From JAAZKI01 sp012799905 (GTDB lineage: Bacteria; Verrucomicrobiota; Lentisphaeria; Oligosphaerales; Oligosphaeraceae): a stretch of DNA of 64,000 nt. A program made the position numbers and the translations under genes. The stretch is from contig JBMNFR010000009.1 of the NCBI GenBank assembly GCA_050949415.1, positions 310,001 through 374,000 of the forward strand. The letters are read 5' to 3'. This document shows, one piece after another, positions 25,125-34,156 of this stretch (within the stretch, counting starts at the first letter, position 1; the number at the start of each line of letters is the position of its first letter). Under the pieces are notes generated by a model. The model did not search any database. It was not told where the DNA came from and saw nothing but the letters and a program-made list of their open reading frames with translations.

Positions 25125-27752
25125 TTACGGCGCTGCGATGGCCTCGCGCAGGGCTAAGATGCGTTCGATAATTCCGGCGCGGATTTCATCCAAGGGGGTG
25201 ACGGCCGGGTCCAGACGCCGCATCCAAAGCTGCGTGGCGCGGGCCAATTCACCGGTCTTGCCGGGAGTGCGCTGGTGCTTGTTCGCCAGGTTCTCCAGGG
25301 TGGCCAGATAGCGCAAGTCGTCATAGCCTTCGCGGTAGCCTTCCCACTGGATGGTGGGGATGACGCCATTGACCGTCGGATACGCCATTTCATGGTCACG
25401 GTACCTCACGTGGTCGTAGTCATCCCAGGAATGGCCAAAGGAATGCTGATATGCGTAGGTGCAAGCGCAGTCGTAGCCGGTTTTCCACAGTCCCAGGCCG
25501 TAATTGCGCCGATAGGTCTCCGGCTCTTCCACGCCGCCCTGGGGATTGGCATAGCTGCCAATCAGGTGGCCCATGGCGTGATAGGCCTCGCCCATGGCGA
25601 CATCCGGCCGGTGAGCGAAAATCGGCAGATCAAGCACATCGCCCATGATTTCGTATGAGTCCTTGTAACCGGCGACGAACACCTTGCCGCCAGCTGCGTG
25701 GATGCGATCATACCAGGCCCGTTGAGCCCGCAATTCGTCGCCGGAGCGTTCATCTATGCCATAGAAATAGACGTCGGTGAAGCCATATTTGCGCGCCAGT
25801 GCAATGACGTTTTTCGCGTTGTCAGGGTTGCTCCCGCCCAAAAACAGGAGCGGCCCGCCGCGCATGCCGGCTTCCTGGCGCAGCTGAAAATAGCGCTCAA
25901 GGTCCGGCCCCAGCCCCTGATAGACGGTCGGATTAGTCACCCCATGCGCGACCATGTCCTTCAATTCGGCCAACAGCTGTTCTTCTGTCTTGCGTTCGGA
26001 ATTGCAGACCGGCTTCCCTTTGTGGAGGCGTCCGCGATAATATATCGAGCAGATGATCTTCGGCTCATCCAGGGTGAAGGGCAGCACAGTCAGCTCCACT
26101 GGCTGGGCAAACGCAGCGCCGGCGTCCGGAGCGATGGTGATGGTTCCGCGGTAAACGCCGGCTTTGGCGTCTGCCGGCACCTGAATCGTCAGCCAGCATT
26201 GCTTGAAGGTGTTGGCGGGCACTGCAAACGGCTGCAAGACATCAGCGTCTCGCATCGCGTCCTTGTCCATCTTGAGGATATTGATCTGGCGCTTCTCGTC
26301 GATCTGCACCAGACTGTCGTCTTTGAGCAGCAGTTCTGGAGTGAGGAGCTTTAGATTCTGGAATCCGACATTGCGGCCGGCCTGGTACCAGACTTTGACG
26401 ACGCGGAGGTCAAGAGCGCTGGCCGGGACAGTGCCGGCCGGGCCGGTCAAATCGCTGGCAGTCACTTTTATCCCATTCAGATTTTGCAAGGCGAAGATGC
26501 CGAAGCTGGCTGATTCATATTCGCCGGGGCAGGCAGTCAGGGTCATCGTCGGCCCGGGCAGCGCGTCTGACGGCAGCTGATGCGGCAAGCGTTTCACGTT
26601 TGTGATAGCCGGCAGCAGGAAAACCTGGAAGTCCGAGATCGGCGCTTCCCCACGCAGCTGCGCCAGGGTCAGGCCGCCATAGAAGTCCGCCTTGACCAGC
26701 AGGGCTGCAGCGTCCTTCTGGCACTCGCGGAATATATCACGGAGCTTTTCCCACTGCGTGAGCAGACTTGCGGCGCTTTCCTTGGCCAGCGCCTGCGCAT
26801 GTCCGGCTGTCTGGGCCAGCTGCGCATTGGCAGCGGCGACAGCATCCTTAACCTGGCGCGCTTCCGATGTGGCAGCAAGCTGCCGCAGTTTTTCCTGAGC
26901 GCTTTTCAAGACGCCCTCGGCTTGTTTCAGCGGCGGCTCCAGCTCTGTTTTGCGGACGATGTCAGCCGCGATTTGAGCATCAACGGTTTTCTTGCCGCCA
27001 GGCCAGCGGTCCAGAAACACAATCTTGCCGAAATACTCCGGATCATGGAAGCCGGAAAAGGTGATAGACCAGCCGCTGTATTCGGCGGCGGCCTGGTCGC
27101 GCTGGGGAAAGCCGCGGTTGAAATTGACGTCCCAGATGTCCTGGTGGCGTGGCTTGCTCTTCAATTCAGCCCAGGGGATGGACAACTCCACTTCCCAGCG
27201 ATTATCATGGACAGAGGTGCGGGCTGTCCAGCGCGCATTCCAGGAATCCGGCGCTTCCGAGCCAATTTCGTCCCAACACACGCCAGCCGAGTTGACCGCG
27301 AGGTGGAAATAACGGCTTGAAGCAGGAAAACGAGCCAACACGGAATTATTCGGCGGTATTAGGAAAATTTCCACGCAGTCATCGCCGCAGACCCGCCCGT
27401 CGCGTTCGACTGCTTCTGTTTTCATGAGGGATGGATTAGCGTCAAAGCAGCGCATGCCGATATAGAGGTTGTTCGCATCCCAGAGTACGCGCGCCTCGGT
27501 TTTTACGGTGGCATAGCCCCTGCCGCCGAACAGGACAAAATCATCTGCGACCGCAGCCTCCTCCCAGCAGGCGTCATTAAGGCGCCCATCAATCTCCGGC
27601 GGCGTCGCCGTCCGCACCGCCGCTGTCAACACAAAGGGCAATTCTTGGCCATCTTTTTTGGTCATAATGGCGCCTTGAGCGCACAAGCAGGCGCCGAACA
27701 TCACCGCTGCCAGCCAACCTCGCCCTATCCGCAATACCGCTTGAGATGTCAT
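25125..27752 (-). CDS. Secreted CBM9-like plus DUF4091 protein
   Basis: An 875-aa exported protein. The signal peptide ends near AQGA (residues 1-28). Residues ~40-250 are CBM9/DOMON-like (PPEIDGRLNDACWEEA, ANNLYIGMRCFDANP, DDCVEIFLIPP, SIPWAELK). A helical stretch follows at ~285-350, rich in Ala, Gln and Lys. An Ig-like part and a C-terminal TIM-barrel-like region end with the DUF4091 pattern WEGYREGYDDLRYLATLE. An AGGAGG site 7 bases ahead supports the ATG. It is likely a carbohydrate-binding glycosidase acting outside the cytoplasm. The substrate cannot be inferred. It stands alone, divergent from the HigA-like gene. Confidence 0.75.
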   Translation of the reverse strand: MTSQAVLRIGRGWLAAVMFGACLCAQGAIMTKKDGQELPFVLTAAVRTATPPEIDGRLNDACWEEAAVADDFVLFGGRGYATVKTEARVLWDANNLYIGMRCFDANPSLMKTEAVERDGRVCGDDCVEIFLIPPNNSVLARFPASSRYFHLAVNSAGVCWDEIGSEAPDSWNARWTARTSVHDNRWEVELSIPWAELKSKPRHQDIWDVNFNRGFPQRDQAAAEYSGWSITFSGFHDPEYFGKIVFLDRWPGGKKTVDAQIAADIVRKTELEPPLKQAEGVLKSAQEKLRQLAATSEARQVKDAVAAANAQLAQTAGHAQALAKESAASLLTQWEKLRDIFRECQKDAAALLVKADFYGGLTLAQLRGEAPISDFQVFLLPAITNVKRLPHQLPSDALPGPTMTLTACPGEYESASFGIFALQNLNGIKVTASDLTGPAGTVPASALDLRVVKVWYQAGRNVGFQNLKLLTPELLLKDDSLVQIDEKRQINILKMDKDAMRDADVLQPFAVPANTFKQCWLTIQVPADAKAGVYRGTITIAPDAGAAFAQPVELTVLPFTLDEPKIICSIYYRGRLHKGKPVCNSERKTEEQLLAELKDMVAHGVTNPTVYQGLGPDLERYFQLRQEAGMRGGPLLFLGGSNPDNAKNVIALARKYGFTDVYFYGIDERSGDELRAQRAWYDRIHAAGGKVFVAGYKDSYEIMGDVLDLPIFAHRPDVAMGEAYHAMGHLIGSYANPQGGVEEPETYRRNYGLGLWKTGYDCACTYAYQHSFGHSWDDYDHVRYRDHEMAYPTVNGVIPTIQWEGYREGYDDLRYLATLENLANKHQRTPGKTGELARATQLWMRRLDPAVTPLDEIRAGIIERILALREAIAAP

Positions 27753-27937
27753 CTGTCATCCTCCTGAAATTGCCTTGAATCAAGAACACACGCCAACCAG
27801 GCCAAGCCAGGCTGGCAGTCGGGAAAAAACAGCCTGGACAATACTTTGACACCGCAACGCCGATTGTCAAGCCAAGCCCGACAGCAGTCAGGCGCCACCT
27901 CCTTATCCAAGCCAACCAGCTTTTTATTTGACGCGAC

Positions 27938-27965
27938 TTGCAGGCATGACGCGATGCGTTATAGT
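27938..27965 (+). promoter_or_regulatory. Promoter with internal palindrome, before the HigA-like gene
   Basis: TTGCAG (27938-27943) and TATAGT (27960-27965) are 16 bases apart. The spacer holds GCAT-GACGCG-ATGC, a short inverted repeat where the HigA-like protein could bind and repress its own operon. Confidence 0.6.
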
Positions 27966-28028
27966 CTATATCAGGCACCAAGAAATAAAAAAATGATAAC
28001 CAGCCGCTGCCCTGGAAGACTTGTGGAT

Positions 28029-28379
28029 ATGGCGAACGAAGAAAAACACTTGGTTCCAATACACCCCGGCGAAATTCTGAACACTGAGTTTCTGCGCCCT
28101 CTGAAAATCTCGCAGAACAGACTGGCGAGAGAGATCGGCGTGCCTCCGCGCCGGATCAACGAAATCGTGCATAAAAAACGGGCCGTCACGGCAGATACCG
28201 CGCTTCGGCTAAGCAAATTTTTCGGCACAACGGCGCAATTTTGGCTTAACTTGCAGTCGCGTTATGAATTGGACTGCATTATCCACGCCGAACGCACTGA
28301 AAAAACCGGGCGATTTGACTTCATTAAGGCATTCAGCCCGGAGTCTACGAAAACGCCATCCGCTTCGCATGGGCTCTAG
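28029..28379 (+). CDS. HigA-family antitoxin-like regulator
   Basis: A 116-aa helix-turn-helix protein. The sequence VPIHPGEILNTEFLRPL followed by SQNRLAREIGVPPRRINEI and FFGTTAQFWLNLQSRYEL is the full HigA (VapI/XRE) pattern, which normally neutralises a RelE-like HigB toxin and represses its own promoter. No higB gene is found upstream, where toxin genes of this type usually sit, so it is an orphan. It is followed by a mini-ORF, a methyltransferase and a restriction enzyme, so it may instead control the restriction-modification genes (inference). The ATG at 28029 is preceded by GGAAG. An in-frame ATG at 27993 is a weaker alternative. Confidence 0.85.
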   Translation: MANEEKHLVPIHPGEILNTEFLRPLKISQNRLAREIGVPPRRINEIVHKKRAVTADTALRLSKFFGTTAQFWLNLQSRYELDCIIHAERTEKTGRFDFIKAFSPESTKTPSASHGL

Positions 28380-28393
28380 GGAGGAATGAGACC

Positions 28394-28447
28394 ATGCAGG
28401 AAAGCGTGACCAAGCATTTCTGGCAGAAGTTCGAGGAAAAATCATGA
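28394..28447 (+). CDS. 17-aa mini-ORF overlapping the methyltransferase start
   Basis: A GGGAGGA ribosome site precedes ATG 28394. The frame reads MQESVTKHFWQKFEEKS and stops at a TGA that overlaps the ATG of the methyltransferase (ATGA at 28444-28447). It could be a coupling leader that sets methyltransferase translation, or chance. No homolog is recognised. Confidence 0.35.
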   Translation: MQESVTKHFWQKFEEKS

Positions 28448-29385
28448 CTAGCCCCAGTCTGTTTTCACATACCTTTACCTTGGCAGACAGCTTTCAGTCG
28501 AAGGCGGATGCCGTTCTTTATCCCGGTGATTGCCTGCGCTTGCTGGAACAGATACCTGACCGCAGCATCCAGCTGGTTGTCACTTCTCCCCCGTATAATA
28601 TCGGCAAGGAATACGAGAAGAAACGCCAGCTGCATGATTACATTCAGTTTCAGGAACAGGTGATCAGAGAATGCGTACGCGTGCTCGCTGACACCGGCAG
28701 CATCTGTTGGCAAGTCGGAAACTATGTCGATAGAGGCTCCATCATCCCGCTGGACATTGTCCTCTATCCGGTCTTTGATTCTCTCGGCCTGGTCATGCGC
28801 AACCGCATCATCTGGAGCTTTGAACACGGGCTGCACTGCTCGAACCGCTTTTCCGGAAGATATGAAACCATCATCTGGTTCACCCGCGATACGGACAATT
28901 ATGTCTTCAACCTCGACCCGGTGCGCATCCCGCAAAAATACCCAGGCAAAAAATATTTCAAGGGGCCGAAAGCCGGACAGTATTCCTGCAACCCACTCGG
29001 CAAGAATCCAGGGGACGTCTGGGACATTCCCAATGTCAAGCACAACCACGTGGAAAAAACAGACCATCCTTGCCAGTTCCCGGTCGGGCTGATTGAACGC
29101 CTCGTGCTTTCCATGAGCAACGAAGCAGACTGGGTGCTTGATCCGTTTGTCGGAACCGGGACATCCATCATTGCCGCTTTCAGGCACGGACGGCGCGGTG
29201 CAGGAGCTGAAATCGAACCGAAGTATATAGACATCGCCAGAACACGCATTCAGGCCGCCTTTGACGGCACGCTGAAAGTGCGCCCGATGAACAAGCCGAA
29301 ATATGAACCGACCGCCGGAAGCAAGCTGACAAACAGCCCATGGCTGCTGACAAAGGAATGCCAGCCCCTTGAGTCTGAAAATTGA
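28444..29385 (+). CDS. Type II DNA methyltransferase (N4-cytosine/N6-adenine, beta order)
   Basis: A 313-aa site-specific methyltransferase that protects host DNA. The catalytic motif IV reads TSPPYNIGKEY (Ser48-Tyr51), the SPPY form usually found in N4-cytosine enzymes. The AdoMet motif I LDPFVGTGTS (FVGTG at 235-239) lies C-terminal to it, followed by AEIEPKYIDIA. This is the beta-class order. The next gene is a BglII/BstYI-type endonuclease, and known partners of that endonuclease family include N4-cytosine methyltransferases, which fits. Its ATG overlaps the stop of a mini-ORF. The gap to the endonuclease is 8 bases. Confidence 0.9.
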   Translation: MTSPSLFSHTFTLADSFQSKADAVLYPGDCLRLLEQIPDRSIQLVVTSPPYNIGKEYEKKRQLHDYIQFQEQVIRECVRVLADTGSICWQVGNYVDRGSIIPLDIVLYPVFDSLGLVMRNRIIWSFEHGLHCSNRFSGRYETIIWFTRDTDNYVFNLDPVRIPQKYPGKKYFKGPKAGQYSCNPLGKNPGDVWDIPNVKHNHVEKTDHPCQFPVGLIERLVLSMSNEADWVLDPFVGTGTSIIAAFRHGRRGAGAEIEPKYIDIARTRIQAAFDGTLKVRPMNKPKYEPTAGSKLTNSPWLLTKECQPLESEN

Positions 29386-29393
29386 GGTGAAAA

Positions 29394-30005
29394 GTGAAGA
29401 TCATTGAAAAATATTCTCACTTAAACGGCCTTGAATTCCTCCTCGTCCACAAACCAAGCCTGTGGCAGGAAATCCAGGATGTCATCCAAGATGTTGACGG
29501 CGAACATTGCAAGGTAAAGGTGTCAAAGGAAAAGCGCACCCTTGACAAGCTGCTTTACAGCCCCGTGGAAATGAACCGGCAATTCAAGAAACGACTCAAC
29601 GCCAAGGCTTGGAGCGAAAGCCGAGTAAGCTACTGGGTGACAAGTGACCGAAAACTGATCCAGAAAACACTGACTATGCAACCTGATGAGCAAAAGCAGC
29701 AAATTGAGCAGGCTGGTCAGACTCCCATCTTCAGCTATAACCAGACTGATTTCGTCAAGGAGCGCGTAGCCTTGGAAGTGCAATTCGGCAAATATGCCTT
29801 TGTCGCCTACGACCTGTTTGTCAAGCACCTTGCTTTTTTCGTCAGCGACAAAATCGACGTCGGCATTGAAATACTGCCAATGAAATCCCTGCAATCGCAA
29901 ATGAGTTCCGGCCCCGCATATTATGAGGGAGAATTGTATAATATCATGCGTCAGGGGCGCGGAGTACCGGCGGTTCCGCTCGTCATCATTGGAATTGATG
30001 TGTGA
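29394..30005 (+). CDS. Type II restriction endonuclease, BglII/BstYI family
   Basis: A 203-aa endonuclease expected to cut a GATC-centred site. The active-site segment reads DFVKERVALEVQFGKYAF: Asp119, Glu128 and Gln130 have exactly the D-x9-E-x-Q spacing of the BglII active site (Asp84, Glu93, Gln95; established knowledge). VKHLAFFV, IDVGIEILPMKS and QMSSGPAYYEGEL continue the family pattern. It starts with GTG at 29394 behind GAGGTGA, 8 bases past the methyltransferase stop, so the pair is one operon. The specificity could be AGATCT or RGATCY. I cannot tell which. Confidence 0.88.
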   Translation: MKIIEKYSHLNGLEFLLVHKPSLWQEIQDVIQDVDGEHCKVKVSKEKRTLDKLLYSPVEMNRQFKKRLNAKAWSESRVSYWVTSDRKLIQKTLTMQPDEQKQQIEQAGQTPIFSYNQTDFVKERVALEVQFGKYAFVAYDLFVKHLAFFVSDKIDVGIEILPMKSLQSQMSSGPAYYEGELYNIMRQGRGVPAVPLVIIGIDV

Positions 30006-30062
30006 ATGTTAGCGCAGAATCTGTAGTGAGGTGCACTGGGCTACAACGCAGAGGAACGGCCG

Positions 30063-32942
30063 ATGAGGGCAAGCAAACTACTGGGCGGCATACTGGGTGT
30101 GATGGCTCTGGCCGGCATGTCTGCCGCAGCGCAACCGGCGGCATGGACGACGGCAGACGCGCAGAATTACCGGCTGGAATGTCCGCTGGGAACTATTGAG
30201 CTGTCCGGCAAGACGGCGGGACTGCGCCTGACGCCGAAAGACGGCTCCGCAGCCAATCTGACTTTCTTTCAGTGGCATGACAGTTATGTGTACGAGACCA
30301 TGGCCGCCGGCACGGTGGAGAAAATTACCCTGGTCGCCGGCGATTTGCTGCTGGAGGGCGTCTGGGGAACACGCGGGAATGCGCCGCCGTTGCGCTATCA
30401 GTTGACGCTGACGCCGACCGAGGCCGGTCTGCGCTTGCGCCTGCTGGTGCGCAAGACCGGCCCCCTGAACCTGGTCGCTGGCGTGCGCGGAACCCTGTCC
30501 CTGGAAGTGCAGGATGACAAGGATCGGGCGCTGGTTGAACCATGGCTGAACACCTCGCTGCTGGATGCGTTTGACACGCACTACAAGCTCCTGAAAGTCG
30601 GACGGATCACCGGCAAAGGCATTGCCATCGTCGTGCCGGATTACTGCAGTGCGCGAATTACCAGCAGCGGCAAGGGTCGCAAAAACCTGGAATTCGGCAT
30701 GACGACAGACAAAGACTTCCCCGAAAACAGCAGCCTTGAGCTCAACGCCGAGCTGAGTTTCATCACGATGCCGACGACCTATCCGGTGTTTCGGGCGGAC
30801 ATGGCCGCGCCTCTGTCGCTGACAGCGACTGCGCCAACAACGGTTACGCAGTATCGCAAATGCGAAATTGAGGTGGATTTGCGCGGCACCTGGGACAATC
30901 CCTTTGATCCGCAGGACGTCAGCTTGGACGCTGAAGTAAGCTGCTCGTGGGGGCCGAGTTATGTGCTGCCGGGCTTTTTCATGCAGCCCTACGCAATGGA
31001 GCGCATTGATGGTCACGAGGCATTTTACCCTGAGGGCGCCGCTTGCTGGAAAGTGCGGCTGGTGGGTTTGGGTCTCGGCGAGATGCGGGTGAAGTTGGTG
31101 GCGCGCGATCGCAGCGGTCGGGTCGAGTATGCGTTGCCAGCGCCGATACGGGTCGTCGCAGGCAAGGAGCGCGGCTTTGTGCGGCAGAGTCGCATTGATC
31201 CCTATTATTTCATCCATGACAACGGCGAGAGCTATGTGCCGATAGGGCATAACGTGCCGCTCTATCGTCCCGGCCCCTACGGGGAAACCAAGGCGCTGGA
31301 GGTCATGGCGGCGCATGGCGAGAACTGGAATCGCTGGTGGATGTCCAGCCATGGTTTCGGCCTTGAATGGGAGCGGCAATTGGGCTGCTATCGGCAGAAA
31401 CAGTCGGCGCAGCTTGACTATGTTCTGGACTTGGCCGAAGACCTGGACATGTATTACATGATATGCATGGACACGCATCAGGATTTTCGCAATCCGGGCT
31501 GGAAGGGAAATCCCTACAACAGCGCTAATGGCGGGCCCTGCGCGCAGGTGGTCGATTGGTTCACTAACGAAGAGGCCAAGAGCTTCTACCGGCAGCGTCT
31601 GCGTTACATAGTAGCGCGCTGGGCCTACAGTCAGCGCATCATGTGCTGGGAATTCGGCAATGAGTTCGAAGGCTGGGCAGGCAGTCCGGCCGAGACAGTA
31701 ATTGAGTGGCATCGCGAGATGGCGCCCTTCCTGGCTGCGCTTGACCCCTATAACCACCTGATCAGCACCAGCTGGTGGAGCAAGACCGGCCCAGTAGCGT
31801 GCTGGGAAATCCCCGAGATGGACATCGTGCAGACGCACTGCTACACCAATGACGACATGAATGTGGCCGTGCCAACGATTCGCTACTGCCAGACGCAACG
31901 GGCGAATCACGCCAAACCGCATCTTTTCGCTGAATTCGGCATCCGCAGTCATGCGTCAACGGCAGACAAAGACCCGGAGGGCTGGCACCTGCATAATTCG
32001 GGATGGGCGGCTATCTGCAGCGGCTGCAATGGCAATCCCATGCCGTGGTGGCATGAAAACTACATCGCTCCAAACAATCTGCACTTCCATTTCCAGGCGC
32101 TGCGTAATTTCGTGGGTGGCCTGCCGTTTGGGCGAGAAGTATGGCGGCCACTGACAATTCGCAAGCCGGAGATACCGCCGAGCAAGGCCGAACCGGGCGC
32201 CAATGACGTCGTAATCAAGACGGTCGCAGGTTTCCGCAAAGCCGCAGTAGCGGATTTCAGCATCGCGGAAGACGGCGCCATCAATGATGGCCAGGAGTTG
32301 CTCGCGACGCTGCAAGGCGAGGGTCATCGCGATAAACGAACCTTTCCGACCTTCCAGGTGAATTATCCCGTTGACGGACAGTTCAAGCTGAAAATCGACA
32401 CGGTGTCCAACTCCGGCCACCTGAAAATATACATCGACGATGAGCTGGCGCTGGAACGCGAGCTCCCCTGCGGCGAGGGCATCGGCAAATCGTCGAAATG
32501 GCAGAAGCAGTGGCAGTTATGGCAATGCGAGTACGACGAGGAATTGTCCATACCGGTGGCCGCCGGGCAACGGCGCATCCGGGTGGAAAACCACGGCAAG
32601 GACTGGATACGCATTCCCTATTTCGTCTTCACAGGTTGCCGGCAAATCGTGCATCGCGACGTAATCTGCGCAGGCATGGCTTGCGACAGCGTGGCCATCG
32701 TCTGGCTGCAAAATGACGCCAGCAGCTGGCTTAACCACGCGCGTAAACAAGTGTCGCCGCTGCCAGCGGCCAGTTATGGCGTCGAAGTCCGCAAGGATGG
32801 TCGCTACCGCGTGGAATGGTGGGAAACCTGGAAGGGAAGCGTCAGCCACACCCAGGAAGTCACAGCGCGCGATGGCGTGCTGCTGCTCGAACCCGGACCC
32901 TTGGCGACCGACGTCGCCGCGAAAATCTTCCCCATGAGGTAG
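30063..32942 (+). CDS. Secreted multidomain glycoside hydrolase, clan A type
   Basis: A 959-aa exported enzyme. The signal peptide ends at MSAAAQ. Beta-rich modules to about 370 include a DUF5060-like Ig part just before the barrel. The TIM barrel (about 380-690) has the clan-A catalytic pair: CWEFGNEFEGW with acid/base Glu534, and LFAEFGIR with nucleophile Glu624. C-terminal beta modules contain a carbohydrate-binding-like stretch (INYPVDGQ-like, LKIYIDDELALERE). AGAGGAACG ahead of ATG supports the start. It could be a GH5-related or a GH39/GH42-like enzyme. The exact family and substrate need profile searches. It follows the restriction system by 57 bases but is probably separate. Confidence 0.78.
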   Translation: MRASKLLGGILGVMALAGMSAAAQPAAWTTADAQNYRLECPLGTIELSGKTAGLRLTPKDGSAANLTFFQWHDSYVYETMAAGTVEKITLVAGDLLLEGVWGTRGNAPPLRYQLTLTPTEAGLRLRLLVRKTGPLNLVAGVRGTLSLEVQDDKDRALVEPWLNTSLLDAFDTHYKLLKVGRITGKGIAIVVPDYCSARITSSGKGRKNLEFGMTTDKDFPENSSLELNAELSFITMPTTYPVFRADMAAPLSLTATAPTTVTQYRKCEIEVDLRGTWDNPFDPQDVSLDAEVSCSWGPSYVLPGFFMQPYAMERIDGHEAFYPEGAACWKVRLVGLGLGEMRVKLVARDRSGRVEYALPAPIRVVAGKERGFVRQSRIDPYYFIHDNGESYVPIGHNVPLYRPGPYGETKALEVMAAHGENWNRWWMSSHGFGLEWERQLGCYRQKQSAQLDYVLDLAEDLDMYYMICMDTHQDFRNPGWKGNPYNSANGGPCAQVVDWFTNEEAKSFYRQRLRYIVARWAYSQRIMCWEFGNEFEGWAGSPAETVIEWHREMAPFLAALDPYNHLISTSWWSKTGPVACWEIPEMDIVQTHCYTNDDMNVAVPTIRYCQTQRANHAKPHLFAEFGIRSHASTADKDPEGWHLHNSGWAAICSGCNGNPMPWWHENYIAPNNLHFHFQALRNFVGGLPFGREVWRPLTIRKPEIPPSKAEPGANDVVIKTVAGFRKAAVADFSIAEDGAINDGQELLATLQGEGHRDKRTFPTFQVNYPVDGQFKLKIDTVSNSGHLKIYIDDELALERELPCGEGIGKSSKWQKQWQLWQCEYDEELSIPVAAGQRRIRVENHGKDWIRIPYFVFTGCRQIVHRDVICAGMACDSVAIVWLQNDASSWLNHARKQVSPLPAASYGVEVRKDGRYRVEWWETWKGSVSHTQEVTARDGVLLLEPGPLATDVAAKIFPMR

Positions 32943-32991
32943 GTTCAGGCTGCGCCCTCAAAAAACGGCGGCGTGTCTTGCCAACGCGGCT

Positions 32992-33756
32992 TCAGCCTTT
33001 GACTTGGACGCCTTTAGTGCGCAAATAGTCTTTGACTTGGGCGACTGTGAACGTCCCGAAGTGGAATACTGATGCGGCCAGGAGGGCGCTGGCTTTGCCG
33101 ATGGTCGCCGCCTCATAGAAATGCTCCAGGGTTCCGGCTCCGCCGCTGGCGATCACCGGCAGGCCAGTCTGTTCGACGATAGCGCGGGTCACGTCTAGGT
33201 CATAGCCGCCGCAACTGCCATCGCAGGCCTTACTCGTCGGCAAAATGCGTCCTGCGCCAGTGTCTTTCATTGCCAGGGCAAATTCCACTGCATCCTTGCC
33301 CGTCGGAGTTCGACCGCCATCAATGTAGACTTCGCGTTTGGACGGCATCGCGTCATTGCGGTCAACATCAATGGCAATGCAAATCCGCTCTCCGCCAAAG
33401 GCCTTGGCTGCGTCGCGAACAAACTGCGGATTGCGAAACGCCGCGCTAGAGATGCTGACGGCGGAAGCGCCAGCGGCAAGGGCGTCTTCAATGTCTTGCA
33501 GCGTGCGGATGCCGCCGCCAACCGTCAAAGGCACTGTCACTGCCTTACTTACGCGGCTTAACACGTCAAACATAGCGCGTCGTCGTTCAATCGTGGCTGT
33601 GATGTCGAGGAAAGCCAGTTCGTCAGCGCCATCAGCGCAATAGGCGGCAGCCGCTTCGACCGGATCACCAGCATCCTTCAATTCCACGAAATGCACGCCC
33701 TTGACGACGCGGCCGTCCTTCATGTCAAGGCAGGGGATAATACTCACACAAGTCAT
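32992..33756 (-). CDS. hisF: Imidazole glycerol phosphate synthase, cyclase subunit
   Basis: A 254-aa TIM-barrel enzyme that, with the HisH glutaminase, converts PRFAR to imidazole glycerol phosphate and AICAR in histidine synthesis. The catalytic acids are Asp11 (IIPCLDMKDGRVVKG) and Asp130 (ICIAIDVDRN). The phosphate sites LTVGGGIRT and IASGGAGTLEH are intact, and the length is standard. AAAGGCAAAATC precedes ATG. It lies alone, with no other his gene in the window, so the pathway is dispersed in this genome. Confidence 0.96.
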   Translation of the reverse strand: MTCVSIIPCLDMKDGRVVKGVHFVELKDAGDPVEAAAAYCADGADELAFLDITATIERRRAMFDVLSRVSKAVTVPLTVGGGIRTLQDIEDALAAGASAVSISSAAFRNPQFVRDAAKAFGGERICIAIDVDRNDAMPSKREVYIDGGRTPTGKDAVEFALAMKDTGAGRILPTSKACDGSCGGYDLDVTRAIVEQTGLPVIASGGAGTLEHFYEAATIGKASALLAASVFHFGTFTVAQVKDYLRTKGVQVKG

Positions 33757-33807
33757 GATTTTGCCTTTAATCGGTCAGTCTTCAGGAGCGCCCCTATGGG
33801 CACCCAA

Positions 33808-33922
33808 GCGCCTACGGCGCAAATAGATGTGGACATAGTGGACATAGTGGACATGGTGGACATGGTGGACATGGTGGACATGGTGGACATGGTGGACATG
33901 GTGGACATAGTGGACATGGTGG
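33808..33922 (-). repeat. Truncated composite element: GCGCC hairpin plus GGACATGGT microsatellite
   Basis: GCGCCTACGGCGC (33808-33820) followed by a 9-nt GTGGACATG/GTGGACATA microsatellite to 33922. It is the reverse complement of the junction at 10130-10164, but lacks the other two hairpins. Confidence 0.88.
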
Positions 33923-33939
33923 ACGGCGGAGCGGCAGGA

Positions 33940-34040
33940 CTTTAGTGGACGTCAATGGACGTTAGTAGACGATGGACTGTGGACGGAAGTGGACATTAGT
34001 GGAGAATGGACGTGGACAGAAGTGGACGTCAGTAGACAGT
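33940..34040 (+). repeat. Degenerate GTGGAC element
   Basis: Irregular TTAGTGGACGTCAATGGAC-like units containing the landmark TAGTAGACGATGGACTGTGGA. It is homologous over its length to elements at 46728, 51181 (both inverted) and 58561. Confidence 0.85.
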
Positions 34041-34063
34041 CGAGCGGCATGTAGTCCAAAGAA

Positions 34064-34156
34064 CCCCTCGCCCCTCGCCCCTAATTCTCGCCCCTCGCCC
34101 CTCGCCCCTCGCCCCTAATTCTCGCCCCTCGCCCCTCGCCCCTCGCCCCTCGCCCC
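34064..34156 (-). repeat. GGGGCGA heptamer array, abutting a stop codon
   Basis: Heptamers on the minus strand, interrupted twice by AGAATTAG. The array touches the stop codon of the minus-strand gene at 34157, so the G-rich strand is again sense. Confidence 0.93.

Noticed and set aside
30078..31952. Long minus-strand open frame (624 codons) opposite the secreted glycosidase
   Set aside because: It lies wholly within a clearly coding plus-strand gene, has no ribosome site and no recognisable motif, and is a by-product of G+C-rich codon use.
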